Origin: Burkholderiaceae bacterium
Lineage (GTDB): Bacteria > Pseudomonadota > Gammaproteobacteria > Burkholderiales > Burkholderiaceae_B
Direction of reading: 5' to 3'
DNA: 64,000 nucleotides
Assembly: GCA_030728985.1 (NCBI GenBank)
Contig: JANQYI010000011.1
Location: 1-64,000, forward strand
Of this stretch, positions 1-9,597 are shown in pieces. Position numbers and translations under genes: made by a program. Each line of letters starts with the position of its first letter. Position 1 is the stretch's first letter. Below the pieces are notes generated by a model. That model was not told the DNA's origin and ran no database searches. It saw nothing but the letters and a program-made list of their open reading frames with translations.

Positions 1-266
1 AGCGTGCCATAGATGGCAATCGCTGCTCCAAAATCCTCGTTAATAATGTCCCACTCTTCCGTCCAGATAAAACTGATTCCGAACTTTTGAAATGCGGGCC
101 AGGCGCTGATCATCAGCGAAATCATGATGGCCGCGAGGGCAACCAACACAAATATTGCAAACAACATTGTGACTTTGTGAAACAGAAAGTCCTGAATACG
201 CTGCTTTTTGACCACCGCCATCATGCGTGGGTCCAACATGCCGCTTGTCGTTGGGGGCGTACCCAT
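1..266 (-). CDS. pstC: phosphate ABC transporter permease PstC, N-terminal part (cut by window edge)
   Basis: Inner-membrane permease of the high-affinity phosphate importer PstSCAB. Only the first 88 codons are in the window. They start MGTPPTTSGMLDPRM and lead into a strongly hydrophobic first membrane segment (about residues 32-52) followed by SAWPAFQKFGISF and WTEEWD, which fit the PstC N-terminus. The ATG is preceded by AAGGAG about 7 bases upstream, which fixes the start. The gene lies 109 bp downstream of pstS on the same strand, the usual pst operon order. The remainder lies before base 1. Confidence 0.87.
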   Translation of the reverse strand, partial: MGTPPTTSGMLDPRMMAVVKKQRIQDFLFHKVTMLFAIFVLVALAAIMISLMISAWPAFQKFGISFIWTEEWDIINEDFGAAIAIYGT

Positions 267-285
267 CTAGTACTCCTTAGAACCG

Positions 286-314
286 AATGTCCAGACCCAC
301 CGGGCCTGGACATT
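286..314 (-). promoter_or_regulatory. strong hairpin between pstS and pstC
   Basis: On the minus strand AATGTCCAG and CTGGACATT pair perfectly (9 bp). The stem continues through a G-U pair and CCC/GGG to a three-base loop, giving about 13 bp in total. No run of T follows, so it is not a classical terminator. In the pstS-pstC gap such a hairpin would be expected to protect the 3' end of the pstS message, so that the binding protein is made in excess over the permease. The structure is seen; the role is inferred. Confidence 0.6.
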
Positions 315-375
315 TTGATTTGAGATCTAAACCTTCATCACTACAGGGATAAGAGTTTAAACTTGATACTAGAGT

Positions 376-1401
376 TTAGTGCTTGATCTGCGACCAAACT
401 TTTGATGCGATGGCCTTGGTCAACGTATCTGGCAGTGGCACGTAGTCCAAATCCAAGGCAAGCTGCTGACCATCTTTGAAGGCCCAAGTAAAGAACTTGA
501 TGACGTCTTTTGAAGCCTGCTTGTTGGTGGGCTCTTTGTACATCAACGCAAAAGAAGCGCCAGTGATAGGCCAAGAAGCAGCGCCTTTTTGCTCAACTAG
601 CGAAATGCCCATGCCTGGAACGCTGAACCAGTCGGCACCAGCGGCTGCAGCAGCAAACGTCTTTTCGCTTGGTGCGACATAGTTACCATCTTTGTTCATC
701 AATTGCATGTACGTGATGTTGTTTTTCTTTGCATAAGCATACTCAACGTAACCGATCGCGCCTTTCACACGGGTGACGTTGGCTGCAACACCTTCGTTAC
801 CCTTGCCACCGACCGAGCTGCTTGCAGGCCACTTCACTGCTGCACCCTTGCCAACTTTTTCTGCCCATGGCTTGCTGGCCACAGTCAAATAGTCAGTAAA
901 AATAAAGGTTGTACCGGAACCGTCAGCACGGTGAACCACGGTGATCGACTGATTTGGCAGTTTTTTACCAGGATTCAGAGCGGCAATCTTGGGGTCATTC
1001 CATTTTGTAATGACGCCCATGAACATTTCAGCTAAAACTGGGCCCGTCAGTTTGAGTTCGCCCTGCTTGAAGCCTTCGATGTTGGCGATGGGTACGACAC
1101 CACCAAGGATCACTGGAAACTGAACCATGCCGTCTTTGTCGAGCCGCTCACCCTTAACTGGCGCATCTGAAGCACCAAAAGTGACCGTCTTAGCGCGAAT
1201 CTGACGCAAGCCGCCTGAGGATCCAATAGACTGATAATTCAAGCCTACGTTTTCAATCTTTTTGTAGATTTCGGCCCATTTAGCGAAAATGGGGTATGGG
1301 AATGTAGCGCCAGCACCAGTAATGTCGGCGGCTTGCACGGACAAAGCGGCAGCGCTCAAGGCGATACCTGCTGTCACGGAAGTAAGAATGCGTTTGATCA
1401 T
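376..1401 (-). CDS. pstS: periplasmic phosphate-binding protein PstS
   Basis: Captures inorganic phosphate in the periplasm and delivers it to PstCAB. The 341-residue product has a Sec signal peptide with a likely cut after the VQA near residue 24, then the family opening ITGAGATFPYPIFAKW. A conserved phosphate-loop segment, ADGSGTTFIFTDYL, lies in the middle, with SSVGGKGNEGVAANV following. Length is normal for the family. It is the first gene of the pst operon, with pstC downstream. A Pho-box-like site lies 69 bp upstream of the ATG, so control by PhoB under phosphate starvation is likely. Confidence 0.97.
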   Translation of the reverse strand: MIKRILTSVTAGIALSAAALSVQAADITGAGATFPYPIFAKWAEIYKKIENVGLNYQSIGSSGGLRQIRAKTVTFGASDAPVKGERLDKDGMVQFPVILGGVVPIANIEGFKQGELKLTGPVLAEMFMGVITKWNDPKIAALNPGKKLPNQSITVVHRADGSGTTFIFTDYLTVASKPWAEKVGKGAAVKWPASSSVGGKGNEGVAANVTRVKGAIGYVEYAYAKKNNITYMQLMNKDGNYVAPSEKTFAAAAAGADWFSVPGMGISLVEQKGAASWPITGASFALMYKEPTNKQASKDVIKFFTWAFKDGQQLALDLDYVPLPDTLTKAIASKVWSQIKH

Positions 1402-1454
1402 TTTTAGTCCTTAAAAAACTTAAAGAAAGTAGGTGTTCATCTGCTACAAATTGG

Positions 1455-1488
1455 ATCTTAAAGACCCAACATGACGAATTGATGACAG
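1455..1488 (-). promoter_or_regulatory. Pho box and -10 region of pstS
   Basis: The minus strand carries CTGTCATCAATTCGTCATG at 1470-1488. It matches 14 of the 18 positions of the E. coli-type Pho box (two TGTCAT-like repeats 11 bp apart). A TTTAAG/TAAGAT stretch lies at 1455-1462, ten bases beyond the box, where the -10 of a PhoB-activated promoter is expected. No separate -35 is needed because PhoB replaces that contact. The repeats are seen; PhoB binding is inferred. Confidence 0.72.
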
Positions 1489-1507
1489 TCCATTCACCTA
1501 GACAGGA

Positions 1508-3622
1508 TCAACCTAACTTTTCCATCAGATGCTCATGAAGTGAAAACGGCACCCGACGATTACGGATCAATTCATACGATCCATCAGGCAATTGGAGCCA
1601 GGCGCGCTGGTTATCGCGCAAGGCTCCCGTGAAGGCCTCATCAATGACGCGCTTTTTGAGGGCGGGGTTATTGACTGGGAAGGCAATCTCGACCCGTCTA
1701 AAGAAATTACGGTCCATCCAGTCGGCGGATGACAGGTAGACAGATTCTTGTCCTTGGTTAAAGAAGTAAAACACCCGCGAATGCTCTAGAAAGCGTCCCA
1801 CGATGGAGCGTACGGTGATGTTTTCTGACAAACCGATGACGCCAGAGCGCAACGCACAAACGCCGCGCACGATTAAATCGATCTTGACGCCTGCTTGGCT
1901 CGCCTTATAAAGCTCTTGGATCACCAGAGGCTCTAGCAAAGAGTTCATTTTCGCCATGATGCGCGATTTTTTCCCCGCCCGCGCCGCACGCGTTTCGGCG
2001 CGGATCATGCTGATCACGGTGCTGTGCATCGTAAAGGGCGACTGCAACAGCATTTTTAACTTTCTTCGCTCCCCAAGCCCGGTCAACTGGGAAAACACTA
2101 CATCCATGTCCTCGCAAAGCTTGGGATCGGCGGTTAACAGCCCGAAATCCGTGTACAGACTGGCGGTCCGCAAGTGGTAATTGCCGGTCCCCATGTGTCC
2201 ATAGCGGCGAATACGTCCTTTTTCACGCCTCAAGACTAAGGCCATCTTGGCGTGCGTTTTGTGTCCGACAACGCCGTAGACCACGTGCGCGCCAACTTCC
2301 TCGAGACGGGCCGCCCAGTTGATATTGGTTTGCTCATCAAAACGCGCCATCAACTCCACGACCACCGTGACCTCCTTGCCAGCCTTGGCGGCAGAAAGCA
2401 GCAAATGCATAAGCTCCGAGTCTTCGCCCGTTCGGTAGATGGTTTGCTTGATCGCCACCACATCAGGATCCAAGGACGCCGCGGTCAGAAAATCCAAAAT
2501 AGGCGTAAAGGACTGGTAGGGGTGGTGCAACAGATAGTCTTGCTTTGAGATCGCCTCGAAAATCGCTGAAGTGCGGTTGGGTAAGTGATCAAAAGGCTTG
2601 GGTACTCGGCCCTGGAACTCTGGAAATAATAATTCGGGGGCCTTGACGATATTGCAGATCTGCATCAAGCGCGCGACGTTGGCCGGCCCATTGACACGAT
2701 ACGTATCTTCTGGCGTCAACGAAAACTCTTTTTGCAAAAAGGCTTCGATGTGCGGCGGGGTGTTGTGATCGATCTCCAGACGGACAGCCGAACCGAAATT
2801 GCGCTGTGAAAGCTCGCCCTGCAAGGCTTGACGCAAGTTTGTGACCTCTTCTTCGTCGACAAACAAGTCGCTGTTGCGTGTGACACGCCACTGATAGCAG
2901 CCTTCCATCTGCATCCCAGGGAATAAATCCCCGACAAAAGCACGCAAAAAGCTCGTCAGCAACGTAAATCCATGCGGATGGCCAGAGATTGCAGGAGGCA
3001 CCTTGATCAAGCGCGGCAGCGCACGCGGGGCTTGCACAATCGCAATCGTCGCTTTGCGTCCGAAGGCGTCTGCCCCAGACAGTGGCACAATGAAATTTAG
3101 GCTTTTGTTGTAGACCCTGGGAAAAGGATGCGCGGGATCCAGGCCAATCGGGGTCAACAAGGGCATTACATCGCGATGAAACACCTCGCGCGCCCATTTT
3201 TTCTGGGTAGTATTCCAATCGGCCGCGTGATGCAGTACCACGCCTTCAGCTTTAAGCGCGGGCAGCACTTTTTCATTGAGTAGGGCGTATTGTTTGGCCA
3301 CTAAAACATGCACGTCCTGCTGGACACGCTCAAAGGCCTCTTCGATGGTGAGCCCGTCAGGACCCATCAGATGAGGGTGCTGCGCAATCTGTGCCTTGAG
3401 GCTCGACACCCTGATTTCGAAAAACTCATCCAGATTGGAGCCGACGATACAGACATAGCGCAGCCGCTCGAGCGCAGGAGTATCAGGACGCTCCGCCATG
3501 GCCAGAACACGTTCATTGAACTGCAACAAGGACAATTCACGATTGAAGTAAAGAGGCTCGGTTTTTTTTCTGGCTGGCATAGGCGTAGAACCTGTCAAGA
3601 AAGGTGAAACAACGCTACTCAT
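1508..3622 (-). CDS. ppk1: polyphosphate kinase PPK1
   Basis: Reversibly polymerises the gamma-phosphate of ATP into inorganic polyphosphate. The 704-residue protein has the PPK1 N-terminal block FNRELSLLQFNERVLA and GSNLDEFFEIRV, and the catalytic half with two phospholipase-D-like lobes. His457 in HKTHAK is the equivalent of the autophosphorylated E. coli His435. His614 in FLEHSRVFYF matches E. coli His592, and YLSSADWMDRN follows. A second in-frame ATG at residue 15 (MPARKKTEP) is an equally plausible start; neither has a strong ribosome site. The gene is divergent from ppx, and a candidate Pho box lies upstream. Confidence 0.96.
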   Translation of the reverse strand: MSSVVSPFLTGSTPMPARKKTEPLYFNRELSLLQFNERVLAMAERPDTPALERLRYVCIVGSNLDEFFEIRVSSLKAQIAQHPHLMGPDGLTIEEAFERVQQDVHVLVAKQYALLNEKVLPALKAEGVVLHHAADWNTTQKKWAREVFHRDVMPLLTPIGLDPAHPFPRVYNKSLNFIVPLSGADAFGRKATIAIVQAPRALPRLIKVPPAISGHPHGFTLLTSFLRAFVGDLFPGMQMEGCYQWRVTRNSDLFVDEEEVTNLRQALQGELSQRNFGSAVRLEIDHNTPPHIEAFLQKEFSLTPEDTYRVNGPANVARLMQICNIVKAPELLFPEFQGRVPKPFDHLPNRTSAIFEAISKQDYLLHHPYQSFTPILDFLTAASLDPDVVAIKQTIYRTGEDSELMHLLLSAAKAGKEVTVVVELMARFDEQTNINWAARLEEVGAHVVYGVVGHKTHAKMALVLRREKGRIRRYGHMGTGNYHLRTASLYTDFGLLTADPKLCEDMDVVFSQLTGLGERRKLKMLLQSPFTMHSTVISMIRAETRAARAGKKSRIMAKMNSLLEPLVIQELYKASQAGVKIDLIVRGVCALRSGVIGLSENITVRSIVGRFLEHSRVFYFFNQGQESVYLSSADWMDRNFFRRVEIAFPVNNPALKKRVIDEAFTGALRDNQRAWLQLPDGSYELIRNRRVPFSLHEHLMEKLG

Positions 3623-3672
3623 GGCGACTTAAGGTGACTTAGGGCATGATAGCGGCATTTTCGAAGGTGAAG

Positions 3673-3704
3673 CTTATCTCACCAACATGACAAACTTTTT
3701 ACAA
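3673..3704 (-). promoter_or_regulatory. candidate Pho box and -10 region of ppk1
   Basis: The minus strand reads TTGTAAAAAGTTTGTCATG at 3686-3704, matching 12 of 18 Pho-box positions with an intact second repeat TTTGTCAT. GATAAG lies ten bases beyond, at the same spacing as in the pstS promoter. Both sites continue with the identical bases GTCATGTTGG. The box lies 64 bp before the ppk1 ATG, against 69 bp for pstS. The first half-repeat is poor, so the call rests on the shared architecture. Confidence 0.45.
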
Positions 3705-3714
3705 GATACCCTTT

Positions 3715-3720
3715 TATAAT
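3715..3720 (+). promoter_or_regulatory. -10 element of the ppx promoter
   Basis: A consensus TATAAT lies 27 bp before the ppx start codon in the 125-bp ppk1-ppx divergent gap. I see no good -35 at 16-18 bp spacing, so this is a partial promoter call. Confidence 0.35.
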
Positions 3721-3747
3721 AGCCAAATCATCCTTTGGTTTATTTTT

Positions 3748-5235
3748 ATGAAACACCTGTTGGCAGCAGTCGATCTGGGATCCAACAGCTTCAGGCTGTC
3801 AATTGGAAGAGTCGCCGAACAAAATGGCGCCAAGCATATCTACCAGATCGACCGCCTCAAGGAAACGGTCCGTCTGGCCGCGGGACTGGATGCCTCCAAA
3901 CATTTAAACCAAGCCGCCATTGACCGCGCAGTCGAAGTTTTACAGCGCTTTGGTGAGCGCTTGCGCAGTTTTCATCCCGATCGCGTCCGCGCCGTCGCCA
4001 CCAACACCTTTCGCGTCGCCCGCAACGTGGCGGACTTTCTGCCGCTTGCCGAGGCCGCACTCGGCTTTCCGATCGAGGTGATTGCCGGTCGCGAAGAAGC
4101 GCGCTTGATTTATACCGGTGTGAGCCACACACTCCCCGTCTCGCCAGAAAAAAGACTGGTGATCGATATTGGTGGCGGCTCTACGGAAGTGATTATCGGT
4201 AGGGGTGACGAGCCCCTCCTCACCTCCTCGCTGTACATGGGTTGCGTGAGCTTCAGTCAAAAGTTTTTCCCTGGTGGCCGAATCGACGCGCAAGGCATGA
4301 AACAAGCCGAACTCGCGGCGCGTCGAGAATTCGAGGTCATTACCAAACCCTATCGAAAAATGGGCTGGGATGTCGCCTATGGCTCTTCGGGTACCGCCAA
4401 GGCCCTCTTGGCCATTTTGACAGACGGAAAGCTGACGACTGGGGGAATCACCCGCGACGGTCTTGACAGGCTCAAAACCAAGCTCATTCGCGCGGGTCGG
4501 GTCATCCCAAGCGATTTACCAGGGATTAAAGTCGATCGAACGGATGTTTTGACCGGCGGCCTAGCGATCATGAGCGCGTTTTTCGACGAGATGCGTGTCG
4601 ACACCATGACCACAGGCGACGGCGCGTTGCGTCTCGGTGTTTTGGTTGATTTGGCAGGTCGCGAAGAAGCGCACGACCGACGCGACGAATCCGTCACGGC
4701 CTTCATGAAGCGCTATCACGTCGATGTCCGTCAGGCGGCACGCGTCAAGCGCACGGCTCTGAGTATTTTCGAAAGTTTATTTCCAAATCGCGGCGAACAA
4801 GACGAACTCAGACATACGCTCAGTTGGGCTGCGGATCTCCACGAGGTCGGCATGTCGATCGCTCAGGCGGGCTATCACAAGCACAGCGCCTATATTTTGA
4901 ACAATGCGGATATGCCGGGCTTTTCTCGGATCGACCAATTACAACTTGGCTTGTTGGCGTTGGTGCACACGGGCAAACTCGCCAAAGGACAATCACTGGT
5001 TAAAAATCGCGACCAATGGCTTGCGATTTTATGCTTGCGCCTTGCTGTGTTGCTCTGCCGGCGCCGCGAGGACGTATCGCGTTTACCGCTCTCTGTCGAC
5101 ATCCAAGGCAATGCGATTGTTTGCAAAGTCGATAAAAAATGGCTTTCTACCCATCCCCTCACCGATTTTTCGCTGCACGGCGAAGAATCCGAGTGGGGCA
5201 AGGTTGGTTTTGACTTTGAACTGGTATTGGCCTGA
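3748..5235 (+). CDS. ppx: exopolyphosphatase (Ppx/GppA family)
   Basis: Hydrolyses terminal phosphates from polyphosphate; the family also includes guanosine pentaphosphate phosphatases. The 495-residue protein starts MKHLLAAVDLGSNSFRLSIG, the phosphate-1 motif of the ASKHA fold. It has IDIGGGSTEVIIG (phosphate-2 and catalytic region) near residue 140 and GSSGTAKALL (adenosine-type motif). An all-helical HD-like C-terminal region with AADLHEVGMSIAQAGYHKHSAYIL follows. Length fits the two-domain Ppx. It is transcribed away from ppk1, so synthesis and breakdown of polyphosphate are encoded side by side. GppA activity cannot be excluded from sequence alone. Confidence 0.93.
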   Translation: MKHLLAAVDLGSNSFRLSIGRVAEQNGAKHIYQIDRLKETVRLAAGLDASKHLNQAAIDRAVEVLQRFGERLRSFHPDRVRAVATNTFRVARNVADFLPLAEAALGFPIEVIAGREEARLIYTGVSHTLPVSPEKRLVIDIGGGSTEVIIGRGDEPLLTSSLYMGCVSFSQKFFPGGRIDAQGMKQAELAARREFEVITKPYRKMGWDVAYGSSGTAKALLAILTDGKLTTGGITRDGLDRLKTKLIRAGRVIPSDLPGIKVDRTDVLTGGLAIMSAFFDEMRVDTMTTGDGALRLGVLVDLAGREEAHDRRDESVTAFMKRYHVDVRQAARVKRTALSIFESLFPNRGEQDELRHTLSWAADLHEVGMSIAQAGYHKHSAYILNNADMPGFSRIDQLQLGLLALVHTGKLAKGQSLVKNRDQWLAILCLRLAVLLCRRREDVSRLPLSVDIQGNAIVCKVDKKWLSTHPLTDFSLHGEESEWGKVGFDFELVLA

Positions 5236-5284
5236 GATTTCAGAGAGTGGCTTGGGGTCTGTGACGTAAAGGCCACCCGAACGA

Positions 5285-6643
5285 CTAGCTCAAATCAACG
5301 GCCTTGAGCATAGCGATGCCTTGCTCCACCAAACGATCGTCTTCTGCCTCGACCATCAGGCGTAACTTTGGCTCTGTGCCCGACGCGCGAATGAGTACGC
5401 GGCCTCGCTCACCAAGCATAGTCTCGACTTGCACTTTGGCCGCCATCAGTCCGGCGTGTTCCGACCAACTTTTCCCAGGCACCCAAGGCACATTGACCAT
5501 GGTTTGCGGGTACATTTTGAGCGCAGCCAGCCACTGTGACAAGGACTCGCCGCTTCGCTGTAGCGCTGCGAGCACTTGCAAGGCAGCGACAATGCCATCA
5601 CCGGTCGTGTGCGAATCCAGACATAATAGGTGTCCTGAACTCTCACCACCATAAAGCCAACCACGGTGACGTAATTGCTCCAAAACATAACGATCGCCGA
5701 CTTGGGCGCGTTCGAAGGGAATCCCCAACGCCTTGAACTGCTTTTCAAGGCCAAAGTTCGTCATGAGCGTACCCACTACGCCAGCGACAGGTCCGCGCGC
5801 CAAGCGCTCTCGCACCACCGCAAATAAAAGCTCATCGCCGTTGTAAACACGGCCGTTCGCATCCACCATTTGCAGTCGATCGGCATCGCCATCGAGCGCA
5901 ATACCAAGATCCGCTCCCCGCGCGCGCACTTCAGCGACCAAGCCCTCTGGGTGCAGCGCTCCGACATCTTTGTTGATATTAAAGCCGTCGGGTGAGACAC
6001 CAATTGCGGTGACTTCAGCGCCTAGTTCACGAAAAACATGGGGTGCGATGTGATAAGCCGCACCGTTGGCCGCATCAATAACAAGCTTGAGGCCTTTTAA
6101 ATCCAAATCAGAAGGGAACGTACTTTTACAAAACTCAATATAACGACCCGGCGCATCGTCAATCCTGCGCGCGCGACCGAGCTTTTCAGAGGGTACGCAT
6201 ACCATGGGTTCATCGATCGCCGCTTCGATCGCCGCTTCGGTTTCGTCAGGCAGCTTCATCCCCTTGGAGGAGAAAAATTTGATGCCATTGTCGTGATAAG
6301 GATTGTGCGAGGCGCTAATGACAATGCCTGCGACCAAACGCCAAGTGCGCGTCAAATAAGCCACCGCGGGCGTCGGTAATGGCCCTGCCAACAATACCTC
6401 GACACCCGCAGAGGCAAAACCTGCTTCTAGGGCGGACTCGAGCATATAACCACTGATGCGAGTGTCTTTGCCGATGAGCACCGTCGGACGGCCACTGCGG
6501 CCACTCACGCTCGAACGATCTTGCGCCTGGGTCAGCACCTTGCCTGCGGCATAGCCGAGCCGCAGGGCAAACTCAGCATTAATTACCGGTCCACCGGCCA
6601 GTCCGCGCACACCATCGGTTCCGAAATATTTTCTTTTAGACAT
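5285..6643 (-). CDS. glmM: phosphoglucosamine mutase GlmM
   Basis: Converts glucosamine-6-phosphate to glucosamine-1-phosphate for UDP-GlcNAc, peptidoglycan and LPS synthesis. I place the start at the ATG giving [14 protein letters not shown], 452 residues, because this is the conserved family N-terminus; the open frame continues upstream inside folP without similarity. Ser112 in [16 protein letters not shown] is the phosphorylated catalytic serine, and [12 protein letters not shown] is the metal-binding loop. GESSGHLL and the [15 protein letters not shown] phosphate loop follow. The start lies inside the last codons of folP (8-bp overlap), so the two are almost certainly co-transcribed, the standard folP-glmM pairing. 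Confidence 0.96.
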   Translation of the reverse strand: MSKRKYFGTDGVRGLAGGPVINAEFALRLGYAAGKVLTQAQDRSSVSGRSGRPTVLIGKDTRISGYMLESALEAGFASAGVEVLLAGPLPTPAVAYLTRTWRLVAGIVISASHNPYHDNGIKFFSSKGMKLPDETEAAIEAAIDEPMVCVPSEKLGRARRIDDAPGRYIEFCKSTFPSDLDLKGLKLVIDAANGAAYHIAPHVFRELGAEVTAIGVSPDGFNINKDVGALHPEGLVAEVRARGADLGIALDGDADRLQMVDANGRVYNGDELLFAVVRERLARGPVAGVVGTLMTNFGLEKQFKALGIPFERAQVGDRYVLEQLRHRGWLYGGESSGHLLCLDSHTTGDGIVAALQVLAALQRSGESLSQWLAALKMYPQTMVNVPWVPGKSWSEHAGLMAAKVQVETMLGERGRVLIRASGTEPKLRLMVEAEDDRLVEQGIAMLKAVDLS

Positions 6644-7496
6644 TTTTATTTTCCGCATCCTGTACTGCGCGCCAAACAGCCAAAGCGTCGCGCGTTTCAC
6701 GGACATCGTGCACCCGAAGGACACGCGCACCGCGAATAACGCCAGCCAGGGCCGCCGTGATGCTACCCGTCAACCGCTGCTCCACGGACTGTCCGGTGAC
6801 CGCCCCAATCATGGATTTACGCGACACACCTAACACGAGAGGATAACCCGTCTCGGCGATTAAGTTCAAATTGGCAAGCAATACGTAGTTTTGCTCGACC
6901 GTTTTACCAAAACCGAAGCCTGGGTCGAGACTGATGCGCTCAACTTGAACGCCCTGGGCTTGGAGCACCTGTGCCTGACCAAGCAACTCGGCTTTGATGT
7001 CGCGCGTGACATCGTTGTAATGGGGTGCTGCCTGCATGGTGCCGGGTTCGCCTTGCATGTGCATGATGCACACGCCACAGTGTCCATGCCGAGCCACCAG
7101 ACGCTGCGCAGCAGGATCACGCATCCCGGTGACGTCATTAATGATATCTGCGCCCATATCCAGGACTGCTTGCATCACCTCAGACTTGCACGTATCGACA
7201 GATAGCGCGACGCCGCTGTGAAGAAGCGCCTTGATCACAGGGGTAACGCGCGCGAGCTCGTCTTTAACGGACACGGGTAACGCCCCAGGTCGGGTCGACT
7301 CGCCACCAATATCGACAATATCAGCGCCTTCTTGAATCAGGTTGTGTGCGTGGCGGATCGCCGACTCTGTCCGAGCATGCTGACCGCCATCCGAAAAGGA
7401 ATCGGGCGTGACGTTGACAATGCCCATAAGAATCGGGCGCTTGAGCTGAAACTCAAAGCGCCCGCAAATCCATCTTTCAGCAATCGAACTTCGCAC
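6636..7496 (-). CDS. folP: dihydropteroate synthase FolP
   Basis: Condenses p-aminobenzoate with dihydropterin pyrophosphate in folate synthesis; the sulfonamide target. Diagnostic blocks are [29 protein letters not shown], the pterin-site INDVTGM and DPGFGFGKT, and [11 protein letters not shown]. The frame stays open far upstream inside ftsH, but similarity starts only near [11 protein letters not shown]. The best start is a GTG at 7496, eight bases after the ftsH stop, with AAGG six bases upstream. This gives 286 residues, the usual length. It forms an operon with ftsH and glmM. Confidence 0.93.
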   Translation of the reverse strand: MRSSIAERWICGRFEFQLKRPILMGIVNVTPDSFSDGGQHARTESAIRHAHNLIQEGADIVDIGGESTRPGALPVSVKDELARVTPVIKALLHSGVALSVDTCKSEVMQAVLDMGADIINDVTGMRDPAAQRLVARHGHCGVCIMHMQGEPGTMQAAPHYNDVTRDIKAELLGQAQVLQAQGVQVERISLDPGFGFGKTVEQNYVLLANLNLIAETGYPLVLGVSRKSMIGAVTGQSVEQRLTGSITAALAGVIRGARVLRVHDVRETRDALAVWRAVQDAENKNV

Positions 7497-7504
7497 CGCC
7501 CGCC

Positions 7505-9397
7505 TTAAACGACCGCGGCAGGATCGGTCGACGTTCCGGGAGCCGAACCACTCGGTGGAGCACCTGTCGAATCCATCGGTGCCTCTGGTACTTTGGGTGG
7601 ACGCGGAGGGCGACCTTCGACGATGTCGTTGATCTGATCCGCATCGATGGTTTCCCACTCGAGCAATGCTTTAGTCATGATTTCGACTTTTTCACGATTG
7701 TTCTCAAGGATCGATCGTGCCACCGCGTACTGCTCGTCGATAATTTTACGGATCTGAATATCAACCTTTTGCATTGTGTCTTCGGACATATTCGTGGTCT
7801 TGGTCACACTGCGGCCAAGAAACACTTCGCCTTCGTTTTCCGCATACACCATGGGACCGAGCTCGGTCGACATGCCGTAGCGAGTCACCATATCACGGGC
7901 AATCGCCGTGGCACGCTCGAAGTCATTCGAGGCGCCGGTCGTCATTTGATTCATGAACAACTCTTCTGCGATGCGGCCACCGAACAGCACTGCGATGGTG
8001 CTGAGCAAACGCTCTTTGTCCATACTGTAACGATCGCCTTCGGGCAACTGCATCGTCACGCCCAGTGCACGACCGCGAGGAATAATCGTGACCTTGTGCA
8101 CCGGGTCGGTTTTGGGCATCAAGCGCGCCACAATCGCGTGACCAGACTCGTGGTAAGCCGTATTGCGACGCTCTTCTTCGGGCATCACCAGCGAACGACG
8201 CTCGGCACCCATGATGATTTTGTCCTTGGCTTTTTCGAAATCGGACATATCCACCATACGACCGTTACGACGCGCCGCAAACAACGCGGCTTCGTTGACC
8301 AAATTGGCCAAATCGGCACCAGAAAAACCAGGACATCCACGGGCTAGAACGTGCGCATTGACGTTTTGAGCCAGGGGCACCTTGCGCATGTGAACGTGCA
8401 AAATCTGCTCGCGACCACGGATATCGGGTAGTGGCACCACCACCTGACGGTCGAAGCGACCGGGGCGAAGCAAAGCAGGATCCAGCACGTCGGGACGGTT
8501 GGTGGCTGCGATCACGATCACGCCAACACCGGTTTCGAAACCGTCCATCTCAACCAGCAACTGGTTCAGTGTCTGTTCGCGTTCATCGTTGCCGCCGCCC
8601 ACACCTGCGCCGCGCTGACGTCCAACCGCATCGATTTCATCAATAAAGATGATGCAAGGCGAATGCTTTTTGGCGTTCTCAAACATGTCGCGCACGCGGG
8701 ACGCACCGACACCCACGAACATCTCAACGAAGTCGGAACCGGAAATACTGAAAAAAGGAACCTTGGCTTCGCCAGCGATGGCCTTGGCCAACAGTGTTTT
8801 ACCAGTACCTGGAGAACCCACCATCAATACGCCGCGTGGAATGTGGCCACCGAGTTTTTGGAACTTGGTGGGATCACGCAAGAAATCAACGAGTTCTTGA
8901 ACGTCTTGTTTAGCCTCGTCACAGCCAGCCACATCGGCGAAGGTGATCGCATTGGTCGATTCGTCGAGCATGCGAGCACGAGACTTACCGAAACTAAACG
9001 CGCCGCCTTTGCCGCCGCCCTGCATCTGACGCATGAAAAACACCCAGACGCCGATGAGCAACAACATCGGGAACCAGGAAACAAAAATACTCATCAGGAA
9101 GGAGGGTTCTTCGCGCGCTTTGCCAGAAACCTGGACACCCGCTTTCATCAAATCCGACACCATCCAAAGATCGCCGGGCGAAGTCAAGGTGTAGGGACGA
9201 CCCGCATCAGGCGTGACATAGAGCACATCGCTCTGCACATCGACCTTGCGAACTTTGCCAGCTTTGGCATCATCCATAAACTGGGTATAACTGACCGAGT
9301 CTTGGGTGGGGGCACGGCTGTCGAACTGTTTGAAAACAGTAAACAGTACGAGTGCAATTACCATCCAGACTGCGACTTTAGAAAACGAGTTATTCAA
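7505..9397 (-). CDS. ftsH: ATP-dependent membrane zinc protease FtsH
   Basis: Membrane-anchored hexameric AAA+ protease that degrades misfolded membrane proteins and regulators. With a TTG start at 9397 the product is 630 residues beginning [23 protein letters not shown] lies eight bases before this TTG, and the longer frame upstream has no family similarity. Membrane segments are at about 6-24 and 101-121. Walker A GSPGTGKT is at 194-201, Walker B IIFIDE at 249-254, the second region of homology has [20 protein letters not shown], and zinc site HESGH is at 416-420. The C-terminus is proline-rich. It lies between rlmE and folP, the classical rlmE-ftsH-folP-glmM order. Confidence 0.95.
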   Translation of the reverse strand: MNNSFSKVAVWMVIALVLFTVFKQFDSRAPTQDSVSYTQFMDDAKAGKVRKVDVQSDVLYVTPDAGRPYTLTSPGDLWMVSDLMKAGVQVSGKAREEPSFLMSIFVSWFPMLLLIGVWVFFMRQMQGGGKGGAFSFGKSRARMLDESTNAITFADVAGCDEAKQDVQELVDFLRDPTKFQKLGGHIPRGVLMVGSPGTGKTLLAKAIAGEAKVPFFSISGSDFVEMFVGVGASRVRDMFENAKKHSPCIIFIDEIDAVGRQRGAGVGGGNDEREQTLNQLLVEMDGFETGVGVIVIAATNRPDVLDPALLRPGRFDRQVVVPLPDIRGREQILHVHMRKVPLAQNVNAHVLARGCPGFSGADLANLVNEAALFAARRNGRMVDMSDFEKAKDKIIMGAERRSLVMPEEERRNTAYHESGHAIVARLMPKTDPVHKVTIIPRGRALGVTMQLPEGDRYSMDKERLLSTIAVLFGGRIAEELFMNQMTTGASNDFERATAIARDMVTRYGMSTELGPMVYAENEGEVFLGRSVTKTTNMSEDTMQKVDIQIRKIIDEQYAVARSILENNREKVEIMTKALLEWETIDADQINDIVEGRPPRPPKVPEAPMDSTGAPPSGSAPGTSTDPAAVV

Positions 9398-9597
9398 GGA
9401 CGATCTCCTGCTTGATGATAGTTCAAGCGTTAACCCTGAAAATTCACAGGGCATTTCACAACTTTGATGACTTATTTTACCCCGTTCTGCGTGCACACTG
9501 GGCACATTCCCTACATACAAAAGGGATCAAAAGCTGAGCTAAATCAAAAGCGGGATATTAAAAATCCATTTCAGTGCAATTAAGTTCGATGATGCGC

